Positions 21,981-34,400 of a stretch of 64,000 nt of DNA are shown piece after piece. The number at the start of each line of letters is the position of its first letter. Positions within the stretch are counted from its first letter, which is position 1. The DNA is taken from NCBI GenBank assembly GCA_025403435.1, contig JAJQZP010000247.1:310001-374000 (forward strand), written 5' to 3'. The stretch is from Artocarpus heterophyllus (Eukaryota > Streptophyta > Magnoliopsida > Rosales > Moraceae). The notes below the pieces were generated by a model that was not told where the DNA came from, searched no databases, and was given only the letters and a program-made list of their open reading frames with translations. The translations under genes were made by a program, and so were the position numbers.

Positions 21981-23960
21981 TATTAGACATGTATGCCCTG
22001 AGAAGTAAAAATGTAATATGTTTTTTGAGATATTTTTATCAATAAAGAGTTTATTATTCGTATACCAAATTGTTTTCCTCTTTACGTTCATATTTGTTGA
22101 ATGTATGATAAGCAAATAAAAGTCTGAGACTATTGGTCTAAACCTTTAGAATTAGGTATATGATGAACAGATTATGCGGAAGACATGATTCTAAAGGTGA
22201 CAATCTAAATCATAAGATCCACAATCAAGGGAAAAAAGTTGGGCACTTTAATCATGCAAAGATTGTTATGTTGTCTATATTCCCAATGGGAGATGATTTG
22301 TCTTGGCCATCAGAAGAGGACTCCACGAATGGAAACATTAGTGCATTATCATAGGTGATGATGTATTGGATCGGGACATAAAGTGTAATTGATTTGGATT
22401 AATAATTTTGTCTCAGCAAATCAATTCACTTTAAACTATCATATGTGATGTATCTTAATCCTAAGATGAATAGTAGGCCTATTATCTTGACCAATGTCTT
22501 TTGATGTACCAAAGGGTGACATCCATATTTCGTATTGGTACGTATGCCAGTATGTTGAAGGCATGACTCTTGATAGTATAGACTTGTTATTCATAAATAT
22601 AGAACCCATAACTCCTGTTTAGTAGTCGTTGATATCCTTTTATATGCGTTATCCTATAATTGAAAAACTGGAATGCTCAACAACTTGGATACATAGGTGT
22701 AATGGTATATTGTCTTTGGATGGTAAGTTTTCTGATGGTGAGATAATGGAACGCAAGATAAAATAATCAGAAAGGTAAGACCAAATTTATCCTTAAGTCG
22801 ATTATGGATAATCCTATAAGGATATGATACATTATGATATGTCATAGAGACTTTGCTATTCAGGCTTCATAATTCTATATAGTTAGAGAGTGTAGCCCTA
22901 AGCTTTTAGTAGAGTAGCATTAGAGTTGATAATTATGAAATATATATCGGGGATATTGGGTTTCATAATTATCAAGAGCTTGAACTATATAGGTCCATCA
23001 GGTCCCCTTTGCTACCTCACAACAAATCCTATAACGATACGGCATGCTTTTCCAATAAATTTGTGACTTACGTTAAATTATCAACTTTGCTGAAATTTGA
23101 TGGGATTTGTTATGACTTACGGCGTGCTTGAACTATATAGGTCCATTAGGAAAATAAATTTGTGACTTACGTTAAATTATCAACTTTCCAATAAATTCAT
23201 GTCTGTTTCTCGGTTAAATTAATTTTGCATAAATTAAATCAAGATAAACTTGTTGAATTATCGAGAATATTTATTTTCCTAGAGATTATCTAGATATGAC
23301 TGTTTTAATCAGATGACTTTTCTATTGAGTTATTTGAATTAAAATTGAGGCTCTATCCCAAAAATCTCAGGTGGGAAGTAAAGAATCACAAGGATCATTT
23401 ATCATAAGTTTGACAGCCAATCTTGAGGTTTGACCTGCCGATGGTGTATGTTTGGTAGGCCGATCTACTAGTTTGGCCTGCCGACCGAACGATAATCTAA
23501 TAATACATTTTCATGTGTTTTTATCAAATATTGATCCAGATTTAAATTTTTGAGGTCTTATCTGATAAGGACCAACCATTGGATGGCCTCTATAAATAGG
23601 GAGCAAGTTTTCTATGTTGTTTAGATCAGTTGAGAGATCAAGAGTGAGCACTCTGTCCGTGAGTCTCTAAAACTCCCCTAAGAGCTATTGTTCACAAATC
23701 ACTAATGGTAGTTTTGGGTATCTCTCAATTGGTTGGAAGGAGAGTCACCTATGAAGAGCTGTATGACGTGTGCCTACATGCACACTGGTCGTGGATAGAG
23801 AATAGCAAAGAAGGCCAGTTAGTTAAGGCTTTTTTGGAATGCCTTTCTCTTCATCGATTGTGGGAACTCTTCAGCGAACAAGGTTAGTAAGATCTGGTTA
23901 ATTTATGCATATACTGTCTCAAACTTATGCATATAATTTATGCATACTATTTTTCCAGCA
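21981..23960 (+). repeat. Copia 3' LTR
   Basis: It starts TATTAGACATGTATGCCC (TA where the 5' copy has TG) and ends TTTTTCCAGCA at 23960. It contains palindromic cores at 23404-23490 and TATAAATAG at 23591. A scrambled insertion of nearby sequence sits at about 23108-23196 and is absent from the 5' copy. Confidence 0.9.
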
Positions 23961-23965
23961 GTTAG

Positions 23966-24068
23966 AAGAAGGCAGGGATTACCCTTACTAAGACATGATA
24001 AGGGTGACTCGATAGGTAGTGTTGGCATTGTATGAAGTGTTCAACTTGCCTTTACATTGGTGCATTGG
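23966..24068 (-). pseudogene. Short CACTA remnant between two insertions
   Basis: These 103 bp lie between the TSD of the copia element and the left end of the minus-strand gypsy element. On the minus strand they continue the reading of the transposase relic at 29172-29470 (..MVDQ into CTNVKAS, then a stop). They show that both elements are inserted in one older element. Confidence 0.6.
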
Positions 24069-24096
24069 TGTAACACCCCCTTACGGACATCACAGA

Positions 24097-24573
24097 TATT
24101 GATCCGAACTTGATTCTATTTTGAGTTTTTGAGACCTAATCTGATAAGGACTAACCCTAGGACCAATCTCTATATAAAAAGGAGTAAGTCTTAAAAGTTA
24201 CTCAGATCAGTTGAGAGATTAAGAGTGATACTCTATTGGTGAGAATCTGAAAAACTCCCTAAGAGCTTTTGTTCACAGATCATGAACATTTGCTTTGGGT
24301 TCTCTTGATTGGTTGGAAGGAGAGTCACCTAGTGGAAGAGCTGTACGTGTGAGACCACACTCACTCTGGTCGTAGAAAGAGAATAGCAAAGAAGACCAGT
24401 TGGTTGAGGCTCTTTTGGAACATTACTTCTCTTCACGTTTTGCGAGGGTTCTTCGACACACAAAGGTTAGTAAGATCTGGTTAATTTATACATATAGCAT
24501 GTCAAACTTGTGTTTTAGAAAATACTCTAATGTAAAATTTTTAAAAATTCTGCTGCGTACTCTTTTTCCAATA
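24097..24573 (+). repeat. Copia LTR 3' fragment embedded in the gypsy element
   Basis: It matches 5255 onward, 23530-23960 and 56670-57146: TTATCTGATAAGGAC-like block, TATA region, GGAAGGAGAGTCACCTA, AGATCTGGTTAATTTAT and the end TTTTTCCAATA. The left junction shares CAGAT with the gypsy LTR. At the right junction the copia LTR terminus is joined directly to gypsy sequence starting GGTGGGGCTTC. Confidence 0.82.
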
Positions 24574-25758
24574 GGTGGGGCTTCAAGTCTTCCTTTATTA
24601 ATTAGCGGTCATTCTAAGGTAGCTTGCATCTGATGGAGTTGGGCATGAGGAGCTCTCTATTGAGCTTGGACATTATTTTGGTTAGGGCAGTTCTTAGCAA
24701 AGTGGTCTTCACATCCGCAGATGAAACACTAGTTTGTCCCTAAACGACATTCACTTGGATCTTTTCTCCCACATTTGGCACATGGTTGAGTCTGCCTATT
24801 ATTGTTGTTGTACTGTCTACCATTCTGTTACTTATTACCTTGGCCCTACTAGTTCTAGAAGTTGCCCTTCCTCTTGTTGTTCCTCCAGTTCTAGTTGTTG
24901 TTGTTGTTGTTGTTCCTGCCTAAGGTTAGTTCTGAGCATTTGCATTATTCAACAATTGACCTAGTTGAGGCTAGTTTTTTCTTAGCTTTGACAAGTGGAA
25001 TTCAGCTCATTGCGCCCTTAAGACAACCTATTCCTAGTTTTTAGTTGGACTTGCCCCATCAACTATTGTTGCAATCTCTGGCCTGAGGACTCTAATCAAT
25101 CTTCTGACCCTCTCACTATCATCGCTAACCATCCCTGGGCAAAGACATGCCAATTGGTCGAATTTAGCCACCACATCCGTAACTAGCATGTCTCCTTGGC
25201 GTAGCTTCTCAAACTCATCATAATGCTTTTAGGTAATGTTCATGTAGAAGAATTTCAAGTTGAATTCATGAACAAAACCAGCCCATGTCATCTCATCTAC
25301 ATTCCTACTTTGTTCAATTCTGTCCCACCAGATCTGTTCTCCATAGTGAGGCAGTACGAGGCATAGAGGACCTTCTCATTTTTTGTGGAACCCATCAGCT
25401 TCAAAGTGGCCTCAATTGTCTTCAGCCATCCATGAGTGACTAGGGGATCCTTAGAATGTTCAAAGTTTGCTAGCTTAACCCTCTTCCATCTAACTAGCAA
25501 TGGTTCTTGGTAGGTGGGTCTTGGTTTTGGTGCAAGAGCTGGGGCTTCTTCTCTTTAGGACTTAGGAGAAGGAGGTGGCATGTCATTTCCTAGTCTTTCA
25601 CCTCCTTGACCATTAGTTCTTAGTTCCTCAATCTCCCTTCTTTGCTCTTCAAGTTGCCTTTGCAATTTAGTAATAATTGTTAGTAGTCTTGCATCGGTTG
25701 AGTTGTCATTAGCCGTAGCGGCTCGAACACAAGTTTGTATTCCTCTATGGCCATTCAT
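24574..25758 (-). pseudogene. gag: gag of the minus-strand gypsy element (broken)
   Basis: Read on the minus strand from an ATG at 25758 (MNGHRGIQT). Blocks follow the gag at 61891 closely: LEEQRREIEELRTNGQGG, EPLLVRWKRVK (25500), WLKTIEATLKLMG, YASYCLTME, an Asn/Gln-rich linker (about 24850-24930) and two zinc knuckles near 24670-24770. The second reads CFICGCEDHFAKNC. Stops and frameshifts occur throughout. It ends soon after the zinc knuckles at the junction with the copia fragment, so protease and everything downstream are missing. Confidence 0.82.
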
Positions 25759-25970
25759 CTTTGATTTCCTAAAAGAATTAGGAGCTTACAGATAAACTTC
25801 CAATTTATGAGATAGGATATCACTACAAAATTATGCACGAGGGTATTTATCATTAAACAACTAAATCTTATACTTATAATCAAACTTACATTCATAATAA
25901 TTAACTTAAAATATACTTACTTGGAGGACTTGGACTGACGTGTGGCGATATGAATTGAAAACAAAAACTC

Positions 25971-25982
25971 TCTCTAATACCA
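25971..25982 (-). other. Primer-binding site of the minus-strand gypsy element
   Basis: On the minus strand it reads TGGTATTAGAG, five bases past the LTR end at 25988, a slightly decayed initiator-Met tRNA site. Confidence 0.7.
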
Positions 25983-25987
25983 AAGCC

Positions 25988-28900
25988 TGTAACACCCCCT
26001 TACAGACATCACAGATGTTGTTACATTCATCCTTGTTAACAATTTTTAAGATAAACCGTGCAAATAAAGTAAGGTTTATTAGACATATCCCAAGATCCAT
26101 GCGTACCTCTTTTTTAAAGATTTATTTTAAACCCTTTTATATTTATTTAAATAGTTTATCAATGCTAAATTAATTAAACCATAACTCAAATAAAATTTAA
26201 AACAAACTTTAAAATCTGTTTAAATAGCCCAGTAGGCTGAAGTTCAGACATTGGCAAGCCAAAAATGGCCGGCAGTCTAAACTTCAATCACTGACAGGCC
26301 GTCCAAGGCTCAGGAAAACCAGGTTTTAAAAACAATTAGATTGGCAGGATGATACAGGGTAATCGACAGGCCGATACTAACATCGGCAGCCTGATCAATG
26401 GTGATTGGATGGCCAATCTTCTAAAAAATTGAGATAATGTTAAACAAGCCTTTTTACTTAATAGTGCAGAAATTTAACATGCAAAGAAATAAAAACATAG
26501 TTCAAAAACTTTAAAAATTTTCTATCTTGGCGTTCTTCCATTTTAATCCATCGTTCCTTGCTCACGCAGCCGTCCTTGCCCTCTACCTATTCCATGATCC
26601 TCTTAACTTTATCTACAACATTATCATAAACTAAGTAAGCAAAAGCTTAGTAAGTACACTTTTCTATCTCACAACTTAAAACATTTTATGAACATCTTTA
26701 TGAAACATCATAATCATAATCATCATTAACATAATAGTGCACTTGGCACAGTTTCATATAGAACATATCTTTCATTATCATTATCCATATTAAAATTTCA
26801 TTCATTTTATCTTTGAGGCCCCAAGTGTTGCACCATTATCATCATTGTAGGCGCACCGCCATGAGAGGAGATAGGTAGGTAATCCTAAACCAAACATGGC
26901 AAGTCCAACTTTGGACATCATAAACATAGACATAAATATAGGGTGTGCAATACTTATTTAGGTGCTACATATATAGATATATACTTCTGAATTTTTTTTG
27001 AAATACCTCACTATCAAAACATACATTAAACCTTCTTACGCATCAAAAACTTTCATAATAAAACATCAAATAAAACCATCATAGAAATCACCATAAAAAT
27101 CATCATGAACATACTTTCAAACTTTTCATAAACCTTATCTTGTTGTAGGTGAGAATGTACTTACTTGACTTGCTTACTTAAACCTTATCTTGGATGACGT
27201 CGCCGCGGCCTTGATGTGCTCACTTCCTGGTGTGTTTATATCATACATCCATATACAAATAAAAATAAATTTCATTCTCATGAAATCATCCAAAACCATA
27301 TGAAATTATCCATACTTGCTCCTCAAGAAATGCAAGAACACAAATACACTTTACTAACTTATAAATATTCATGCAAAAACTGCAATACTAATACCTCCCT
27401 GACCCTTATGTATTCATAATTCAATAACTCACATTTCACATACAATTAAGGCATGAAATTTTGTAGGGACATAATTAACACATATATGATTTACCCTAAT
27501 TTTTCTCTAGCCATAAAAATTCCATTAGATAACTAAAATAAGTCACACAATACACAACACATAATCAGCCAGCAATAACAAAATAGTGAGAAGCCCTAAC
27601 TAACATTCATAAAATAAATTATCTATATCCTAAAATAATTTCATAAAAATTTTGCATACAATAGACACTTAAAACTATAACATATCCAAAAATTAGCTTC
27701 ATATAAATTCCAAACATGCATTAGAAATTAGAGACAAAATAAACCCTAAATACCTAAAGTAGTGAGCAACATAAGATCATCATACTCAAATAATTAAAAT
27801 AAAATTACTTTGACCCTAAACTTTTTATGATATCCTAACAACATACAAATATAATACCACAAAAAGTTTCATCAGCAAATAAATTTGTTTGGTGATACAA
27901 AAAGGTCACATAAACAAGTAGTCTAGAATTTACTGATCAGACAACTATAAAGACCTATCTTAAATAAAATTCAGGAACTCATCAAACATTTATCAAATCA
28001 CCATGAAATTTTCTAGATCATAACCTAACATACGTATGAATATTTCTAAAAAATTTCATTTGAATCATAATTCGTTTACCCTATGAACATAGACTGCCTT
28101 TTGGTTGAATCATTACCGATGAGCACAAATAAAACATGAGTGGCAGAGAATAAAAATTCAATATCTTAGCATACAATAATCCATATGACATGAAATTTTG
28201 AGGAATAACATATAACACATACATAAATATCATATTAAAATTTTAGAGTAAACAAAAATTCATAGACAAAGTTATAGGAGTTAGAACACAGAGAAAATAT
28301 AATTTCAAGAATAAGCCTAGAATGAATTTCTTACCTCAAAATGATTTTTCTCAAACTTTCTTTGAATTTATGCAAAAGAAAACCCAATATTTCATTTAAT
28401 TCTTTGCAGGAGAAAAAAAAGGAGAGAAGGGGAAGAAAACGTGGAGAAAGAAGGAGAGGGTGTTTGAGAAAATTTTTAGAGAGAGAGAGAAAGAGAGCGA
28501 TATAGAGGGAGAGAGAGAGAAAAATTTATGTGAAGGATGAAAGTGATGTGAGTAAAGAAAAAGATAGCCTTTTCTAATTTGTAGTAGATTTTTCTGAAGG
28601 GAATGAGATATCTATGCATGTATGATAGAGAGGGATGAGGAAAAAGTCCAAGATTTGCTCTAACTACCAAATCTTGTCTTTTCAAAATAGAAAACCTTAT
28701 CACAAATTTAAATCATCTTTTTAAAATTCAAAGCTTCCCTAATCTATATAAGGAAAGCGATAAGAAGATACCAATTATTCAGAATTTCACAATAAATTAA
28801 ATTACCCATCAATGCCACAATTTTGAATTTATTTGTTGATTTTTCATCTGCAATGTTCAGCTTGCCGATGGCTTAATTTTGCCTGCCGAAGTTATCAGTT

Positions 28901-29166
28901 TGGCCTATCGATTTAATCCATTGGCATGCCGTTCTAGAAAATAAATTTGGCCTGCTGAATAGCCACTTGAAAAGTTCAAAAATAAAACATTAAATATTTA
29001 GCATGCATACACTATAAATGACATGAACACCTTGAGCGCATCAATTCCACATGATCGTTGACATAATACTTAAATAAATGGTCAGTAACATTATATCATA
29101 AAGAAAATACTTAACGTCATTAAATTTCTATCGTTAATTGTTACATGAAAAATGGCAAATGTTGTA
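25988..29166 (-). repeat. 5' LTR of the minus-strand gypsy element
   Basis: About 3.18 kb, collinear with 58592-61661 when reversed. Palindrome arrays lie at 28858-28978 (U3) and 26228-26420, again in opposite orientations. A GA-rich tract at 28480-28530 is the pyrimidine-rich leader on the minus strand. Donor-like GAGGTAAG is at 28334-28333, and the TACTAAG..TTGTAG acceptor is near 26652-26613. Confidence 0.88.
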
Positions 29167-29171
29167 GTTGG

Positions 29172-29470
29172 TCCACCATAGGAGCCATATTTTCTTTCTC
29201 GTGGGAGCTAGAATTACCTTTAGCTTGAGTTCTTATGATCTCCTCCCACTCAAAGGTCTTAGACCATCATTTCCACTTATTTACGTAGCTTAATTGACTC
29301 TGTGTTGAAGCTTGAACTATGGGTAGAACGAAATAGTGGGACTTCTTGACAAACTGAGATTGACCATGTACGTGTCCCAAATGTTTAGGATTGTCCAATG
29401 CAGCAGTCAATATATCATGCGTTCCTTTAGGTTGGACGTGCCTTGCAATCCTTACTCTTTATAGTCATCC
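29172..29470 (-). pseudogene. CACTA transposase-associated domain (Ptta/En/Spm type) relic
   Basis: On the minus strand the reading IARHVQPKGTHDILTAALDN then PKHLGHVHGQSQFVKKSHYF fits the conserved region of the plant Ptta/En/Spm transposase family (pattern DVLTxALGTPEHxGRVRGxGxxVTPxxYF). A TGA near 29275 interrupts it, then EWEEIIRTQAKGNSSS follows. An AT-rich probable intron lies just upstream at 29471-29840. The 3' side was cut by the gypsy insertion at 29166 and continues at 23966-24068. Confidence 0.6.
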
Positions 29471-31254
29471 TATAATTACAAAATTAATAAAATTTAATAA
29501 CACTAAATTTAAAAGTTGATATACTATTAATTATATTATTCTAAAAGTTAAAAAATCAAGTAACAATTTGTTGGCCAATCACTGTGCATCTCATATTTTT
29601 AAAAGTTTCATGCCTTTTTTGTCAAGTGAACTTCCAAATAGCATGATGAAGAGGAAGTCATGTTGTGTAGTCTCATCTACATTAAAAGTTGTGTAGTCTC
29701 ATCTGGATTAAAAGGTGAGATTATTTAAATTTTTTATAAAGATTTCAAAGTTTTTAGAAATGAAGTAAACAATTCTATGTAACTATTCACAATATGTTTT
29801 CTTATATCTAAACATCTGTGTGAATGCTCAAGATCAAATTCATGTCTTATCTCTTTTGCTTTTTTGATATGTCATAAGGTATGTATTTCACAAACTCCCC
29901 CTCTTCATGGCCTTTGATGAAAGTTTTTTTTACATTGTACCGAAAGTCTCTTGCCATTTTAGAGGTGTTTGTCATCAACAACTTCCTCATGGTCTCGGGA
30001 CAGTGAAAGATGCGACAATACCTCACCAAATATGCTCCACATTGTCCTTATTGGTTTTCTCACTCTAATATTTTATTGTTATGGATCGTGTTCTCGAATT
30101 AAAACTCCAATAAAACTTTCAAGCTCATCCCTCTCTTTTCCAAAACTTTGATTCTTTTTGTCGAATTCAACTTATATTTTTTTGACCTTTGAGCTTAACC
30201 TTTAAACACGTTTCATCAAGGTTGCTCATCTCTTTCCATCTACATTGGAATTAAATGCCTCCCTTTACCAGAGTTTATGATTATCTTGTTGTTTATTCTT
30301 TTTTTGTCCTTTATGTCAATGAATTCGCTGTCTGACATATTGTATTATTAAGCAATAACTAACAATATTCATTAAAATCACATGACAACATTTAAATAAG
30401 CAATAGCAAAAATTAAAACCAATAACCCTAAATTAACTTAGAAACAATTTATCAAAACTAATAAAAAGAATAAAACAATTTCATACTAATGATTTTAACT
30501 TACTAACATACCAACATATAAACATCTATGAAAATTGACCCACACTAACATACCAACATTTATTAAAATTATTAAATGGACAATAACACTAAACTAACAT
30601 ATATACCATTCACTAGAATCACATACCAATGTTAACAAATAAATAAGAATGCAATAATAAATACTAATAAAACTAAAGATAAAACTAACATTAACACTAA
30701 AATTAAGACTAATATCCTTAAATTAACATAGAAACATTTACCAAAACTAATAAAAAAATCAAAACTTACATACTCAAATCAATCAAGTCTAAACCCTAAA
30801 CAAATTCAAGAAATAATTTATAATTATTTCTAATTACAATAAATCCATTGACAAAACCTAACCACTAACTCAACAATTAACAAAGAAAATTTATTAAATA
30901 AATTATAATGTAGAAAACAAACTAAAAATGAATACAAAATAAATACTAATTACCAATTAATGAAGAACTGGCAGTAGGATGGTGATAATGAATGACGACG
31001 GGGGGTGGCAAGCAATGATGAATACTATGGTAATGGTGACAAAAGGTAATAGCAAACACAAAGAAAGGCAATGACGGCAATGACAGTATTGTGAGAAGCA
31101 AGATAAGGCTAGGAGACTCGAACACGACGAAGAGGCAACGATGACGATGATAGCAGCACTAAGAGAGAGAGATTGAATAGGCAAGAGAGAAAGAGATAAA
31201 GTGGTATTATTTTGAGGGTTTGATTTTTGAATAGGCGGGCCTATTGAAATTCTT
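29471..31254 (-). other. CACTA interior, AT-rich, little coding evidence
   Basis: Minus-strand ORFs of 60 to 75 codons (29847-30029, 30957-31184) are weak; the first may be an N-terminal transposase exon (KMARDFRYNVKKTF) but I cannot confirm it. The region 30340-30950 is A-rich and seems non-coding. Confidence 0.4.
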
Positions 31255-31415
31255 TAAACGACGTTTTTATATAAACATCCTAATATCTTTAACATTAGAT
31301 GATGACGGTTTCCTAGAAACCATCGTCTATGGTACACGAAAATGAACCACATTATTTAAGATGACAATTTGTTGTCGTCTAATTAAAACTATGTAATGCA
31401 ATGTTTGTTGTAGTG
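31255..31415. repeat. CACTA right subterminal repeats and terminal inverted repeat
   Basis: Motifs TTAGATGATGACGG, AACCATCGTCTA and GTTGTCGTCTAATT mirror those at 2050-2290. The terminus TTTGTTGTAGTG lies at 31404-31415 and the TSD TTG follows. Confidence 0.75.
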
Positions 31416-31418
31416 TTG

Positions 31419-34400
31419 GTATAGTTGTTTCTTATGCATGCTTTTAATTATTATATTTCTTCATCTAATGGCAATTTTATTCTATAATGCATGGTCTTTA
31501 ACTTGTTGCATAATATTTATGTGAATTATATTTGTTTAAAAAAATTGTAGGTCTTGTTTATTTCCTACTCTCTAAATTATGAAGCTTGCGTTGAATTTAA
31601 TGATCTATTTCATGCATGTAAAAATTTGAGTTTTGTGAATGATATATATGGCTTGGAATATGTTTGAAGGAAGCTTTGAAATGTTTAAATGTATTATGCT
31701 TACTAGGTGTTTGAATAAATGCTTGCATGTATATAATTTAGTACTAACTATGCAAATCATTAAATTTGGAGTTTTATTTATTCTCTTATGGATAAATAAT
31801 CTCCACCAGTTGAAAGTGTACTTCTTAAGCTACGTTTAGGAACTTGAATACTAAAATTGGAGCTTTCTAACTCATGATATGACTTTTCAAAATTTGCCTA
31901 AGAGTTGTCCAATTGAATCCAAACATGCACTTGATTGTCCCCTGTTTTTGAAATAAGCTTGAAATATAGCTTATGATAGCTTGAAAGAAAGTCCTATTAG
32001 TTAGCTTTGAAAGGAAACTAGTTTTGTAAATTTTTGAAATTTTTTTGAATTAATCATGAATATTTCTATGTAACAACTAGCTGGGTTTTCGATAAGTTTG
32101 ATTGTTGAATTAATGATATGCGTTTTTATGCTTCTTCAAAATCATTGTGATGTTATCGGTAAATAATCTCAATATGTAATTTTAATAATATACATATTAT
32201 GGAGTTCTAAGCATGTAAAAATATATTCTTGTTAATCATATTTGACTTAGTTGTATTAATATAAATCTAATGTAATTATAATTTGAGCTCTAAATGACAA
32301 CAATAATCTTGTTTTAGCAAAGGGTTACATAAGTGAACTTTTTTTTGTTTTCATTAGCTAGTTGGATAATCTATAGAATAGTTCTTTGCTCTCTTGATGT
32401 GTATATGTAGAATAAAGATTGTTTGAATGTATTTTACTCATGTGTATAATTATTTTAGAAATTGGAACATTAATAGTGCTTTACATCATGAGTCACTTAT
32501 TTAGATTATTGTATTTGTAAAAACATATAAGTTTGGGTGTTGGTTTTTGTTTTCTTTAATATTGTAAGTATTATTACTCCTCTTGGATGAGGAATTGGCT
32601 GTTTCTCTATGGTTATGAGGTATAATGAAGATATGGTTATTTGTTTTCAAGTTAGTATACAATATTTTACGTTTGTAGAACTTTGTATTCAACCACCATC
32701 TAAAACTAGAAAAACTATGCTTGTCTATTAGTTTTTGCCATAGAAGTTTAGAAAATCTTATTGTATACATCCTAAGCTTCGCACGGTCATAAAAATCGTG
32801 TCAATTGGACACCTCTAGCCTACATTATGTGATTTCCAATTCTAGACAAATTTCGATAGCTTTGGAGGAAAAACCCGATTATATGGCCATGATTCATCAT
32901 GTTTTTGGAGACTTTCACAAGGACAAATTTAAGCATATGATAGCTCGTGTGAAAGGTCTATATGTTATCTTTGTTTAAGCAAAAATTTTGTAATTTTTTG
33001 CTGTACATGGAATATTTTATGAATATTCTCGTAATAGCCATTAAACCTACTTTTTTTTCAAAGATCGGTAAACCCAAGAACTGAGAACGCTACTTTTTGA
33101 TATATGATGCATGCACCCAAACTGATCCTACAACCTCTTAGAACCTGTTTATTATGACGTGTTGCACTTGGATTCACCTCTTGTGCCTTCAAATTTCTGC
33201 ATATAAACTTTTCAAATGTTGTAAAATTTCTTTAAAATCTAGGAAATTAACTTTCCAAATGTTGTAAAATTTCATAAAAGTCTAGGACTTTAATATATTG
33301 AGGACTATTTTAGGAAATTAAAAGGGCTTGGATAATAGAATAGATTAATTTAAAAAATGTATTTCCTTTAAAACTAATTTTGCTACTTTTGCTGACATAA
33401 AAAATTTCAAGAAATGAACTCTAGTGTGACATCTAATAAAATGCTTTTATGTTTGATATTGTATGACTATGTTTTACTCTATATAAATGTTGTGTTGGCA
33501 TTATGTATTGCATTTGCATCGGATACTACACTTGGCAAGACGCTTTGCATATAATGATCCTTGAACTACTAGCTCGAGCTAGTTTTCAGGTAAGTATAGA
33601 CCCTTGAGCTGTTCTGCTCAAGTCACGTATGGTAATTATTATGGGTAATGAGTCTTGAAACGGAGTAAATATAAGAGGTGGAAATTTATCTTTTGTTGAT
33701 TTTATTTGCTATTTTAATTTTGTTATTCACTTTTCCATTCTGTTAGCCATTATAAGTCAATGTCCTATTCTAATCAGACCTATTTCCCTTAAAGGTAAAG
33801 GGGAAATAGATAGGTTAGCCTTGGTAAGACTTGATGCCCAGGGCACAATGAGGTTTACTATTGTTATACATAATGACATCGGTGTGTGACTGACCATTGC
33901 TGAATATTGCAATACAAAATGATTCAGAGCCCTTCTAATAAATGATCAGGTATGAAAGCTCTATTAAAGCTTTGGAATAGGTGCAGCAGATTGGGAATGA
34001 GCTCTATGTTTTGCTCTACATACTAGCATACATTCATATTATAGTATGTGATGACTGGATGTTCTTGTTGTGCCTTATAAAATGTGTATTTGTGAACCGA
34101 TACATGTGATTTGAGTTGTTTTATTGTTGTAATCCCTTTTTCCTTACTAAGCATTTGGCTCACCCTGTTTTTTGTTTTTTTCCCCTTCCTAGATTTTACA
34201 AACTGTATTAGTAGCTAGTAGAGCTCAATTGCTATTTTCAAAGGCTCGAAACCCAAGTCAGCTTATTTTATGGTTTTACTGTATTGGTTTTTTAATTCTC
34301 AGTATGATATTATACCTTTTGTATAAAAATTGTATCAGCACAATAATGTCCCACCTTGCATACTTTTTGAGAAAATACTCTTAATTTTGAATTATTTTTG

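Larger units (their letters stand above)
3782..23960 (+). mobile_element. Ty1/copia retrotransposon (interrupted by a gypsy element in its 5' LTR)
   Basis: The 5' LTR is 3782-5397 plus 16091-16405; the 3' LTR is 21981-23960, near 1.95 kb each. A perfect TSD, GTTAG, flanks it (3777-3781 and 23961-23965). The PBS starts at 16408 (TGGTATTA..), and the polypurine tract GTGGGAGAT ends at 21980. Domain order between LTRs is gag, protease, integrase, RT, RNase H, which defines Ty1/copia. All domains are decayed. It was inserted in the CACTA transposon. Confidence 0.93.
24069..29166 (-). mobile_element. Rearranged gypsy element on the minus strand with a copia LTR fragment inside
   Basis: The ends match the 58.6-61.7 kb LTR family. 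Left end TGTAACACCCCCTTACGG (24069-24096) is the last 28 bp of a 3' LTR; the right end is at 29166. TSDs are ATTGG (24064-24068) and GTTGG (29167-29171). Between the ends lie a copia LTR piece (24097-24573), a gag-only internal region (24574-25987) and a complete 5' LTR (25988-29166). All pol domains and nearly all of the 3' LTR are gone. Confidence 0.82.
2036..31415 (-). mobile_element. CACTA (En/Spm-type) transposon, about 4.1 kb without its nested insertions
   Basis: The right end reads TTTGTTGTAGTG at 31404-31415, the reverse complement of a CACTACAACAAA terminus. The left end CAATAGTATAAGCA (2036-2049) is a decayed match. A 3-bp TSD, TTG, flanks both ends (2033-2035 and 31416-31418), as expected for CACTA elements. 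Subterminal copies of a GACGACGGTT..AACCGTCGTC inverted motif lie inside both ends. Minus-strand relics of a Ptta/En/Spm transposase domain and of an Ulp1-like protease fit plant CACTA elements. A copia element and a gypsy element are inserted in it. The left TIR is the weakest point. Confidence 0.75.

Noticed and set aside
24734..24964. Cys-rich ORF that could be taken for a small secreted protein
   Set aside because: It is the antisense of the gag Asn/Gln-rich linker of the minus-strand gypsy element.
30957..31184. 75-codon minus-strand ORF with Cys/Ser/Leu bias
   Set aside because: It lies between the CACTA end and its coding region and reads like GA/TC-rich untranslated sequence.
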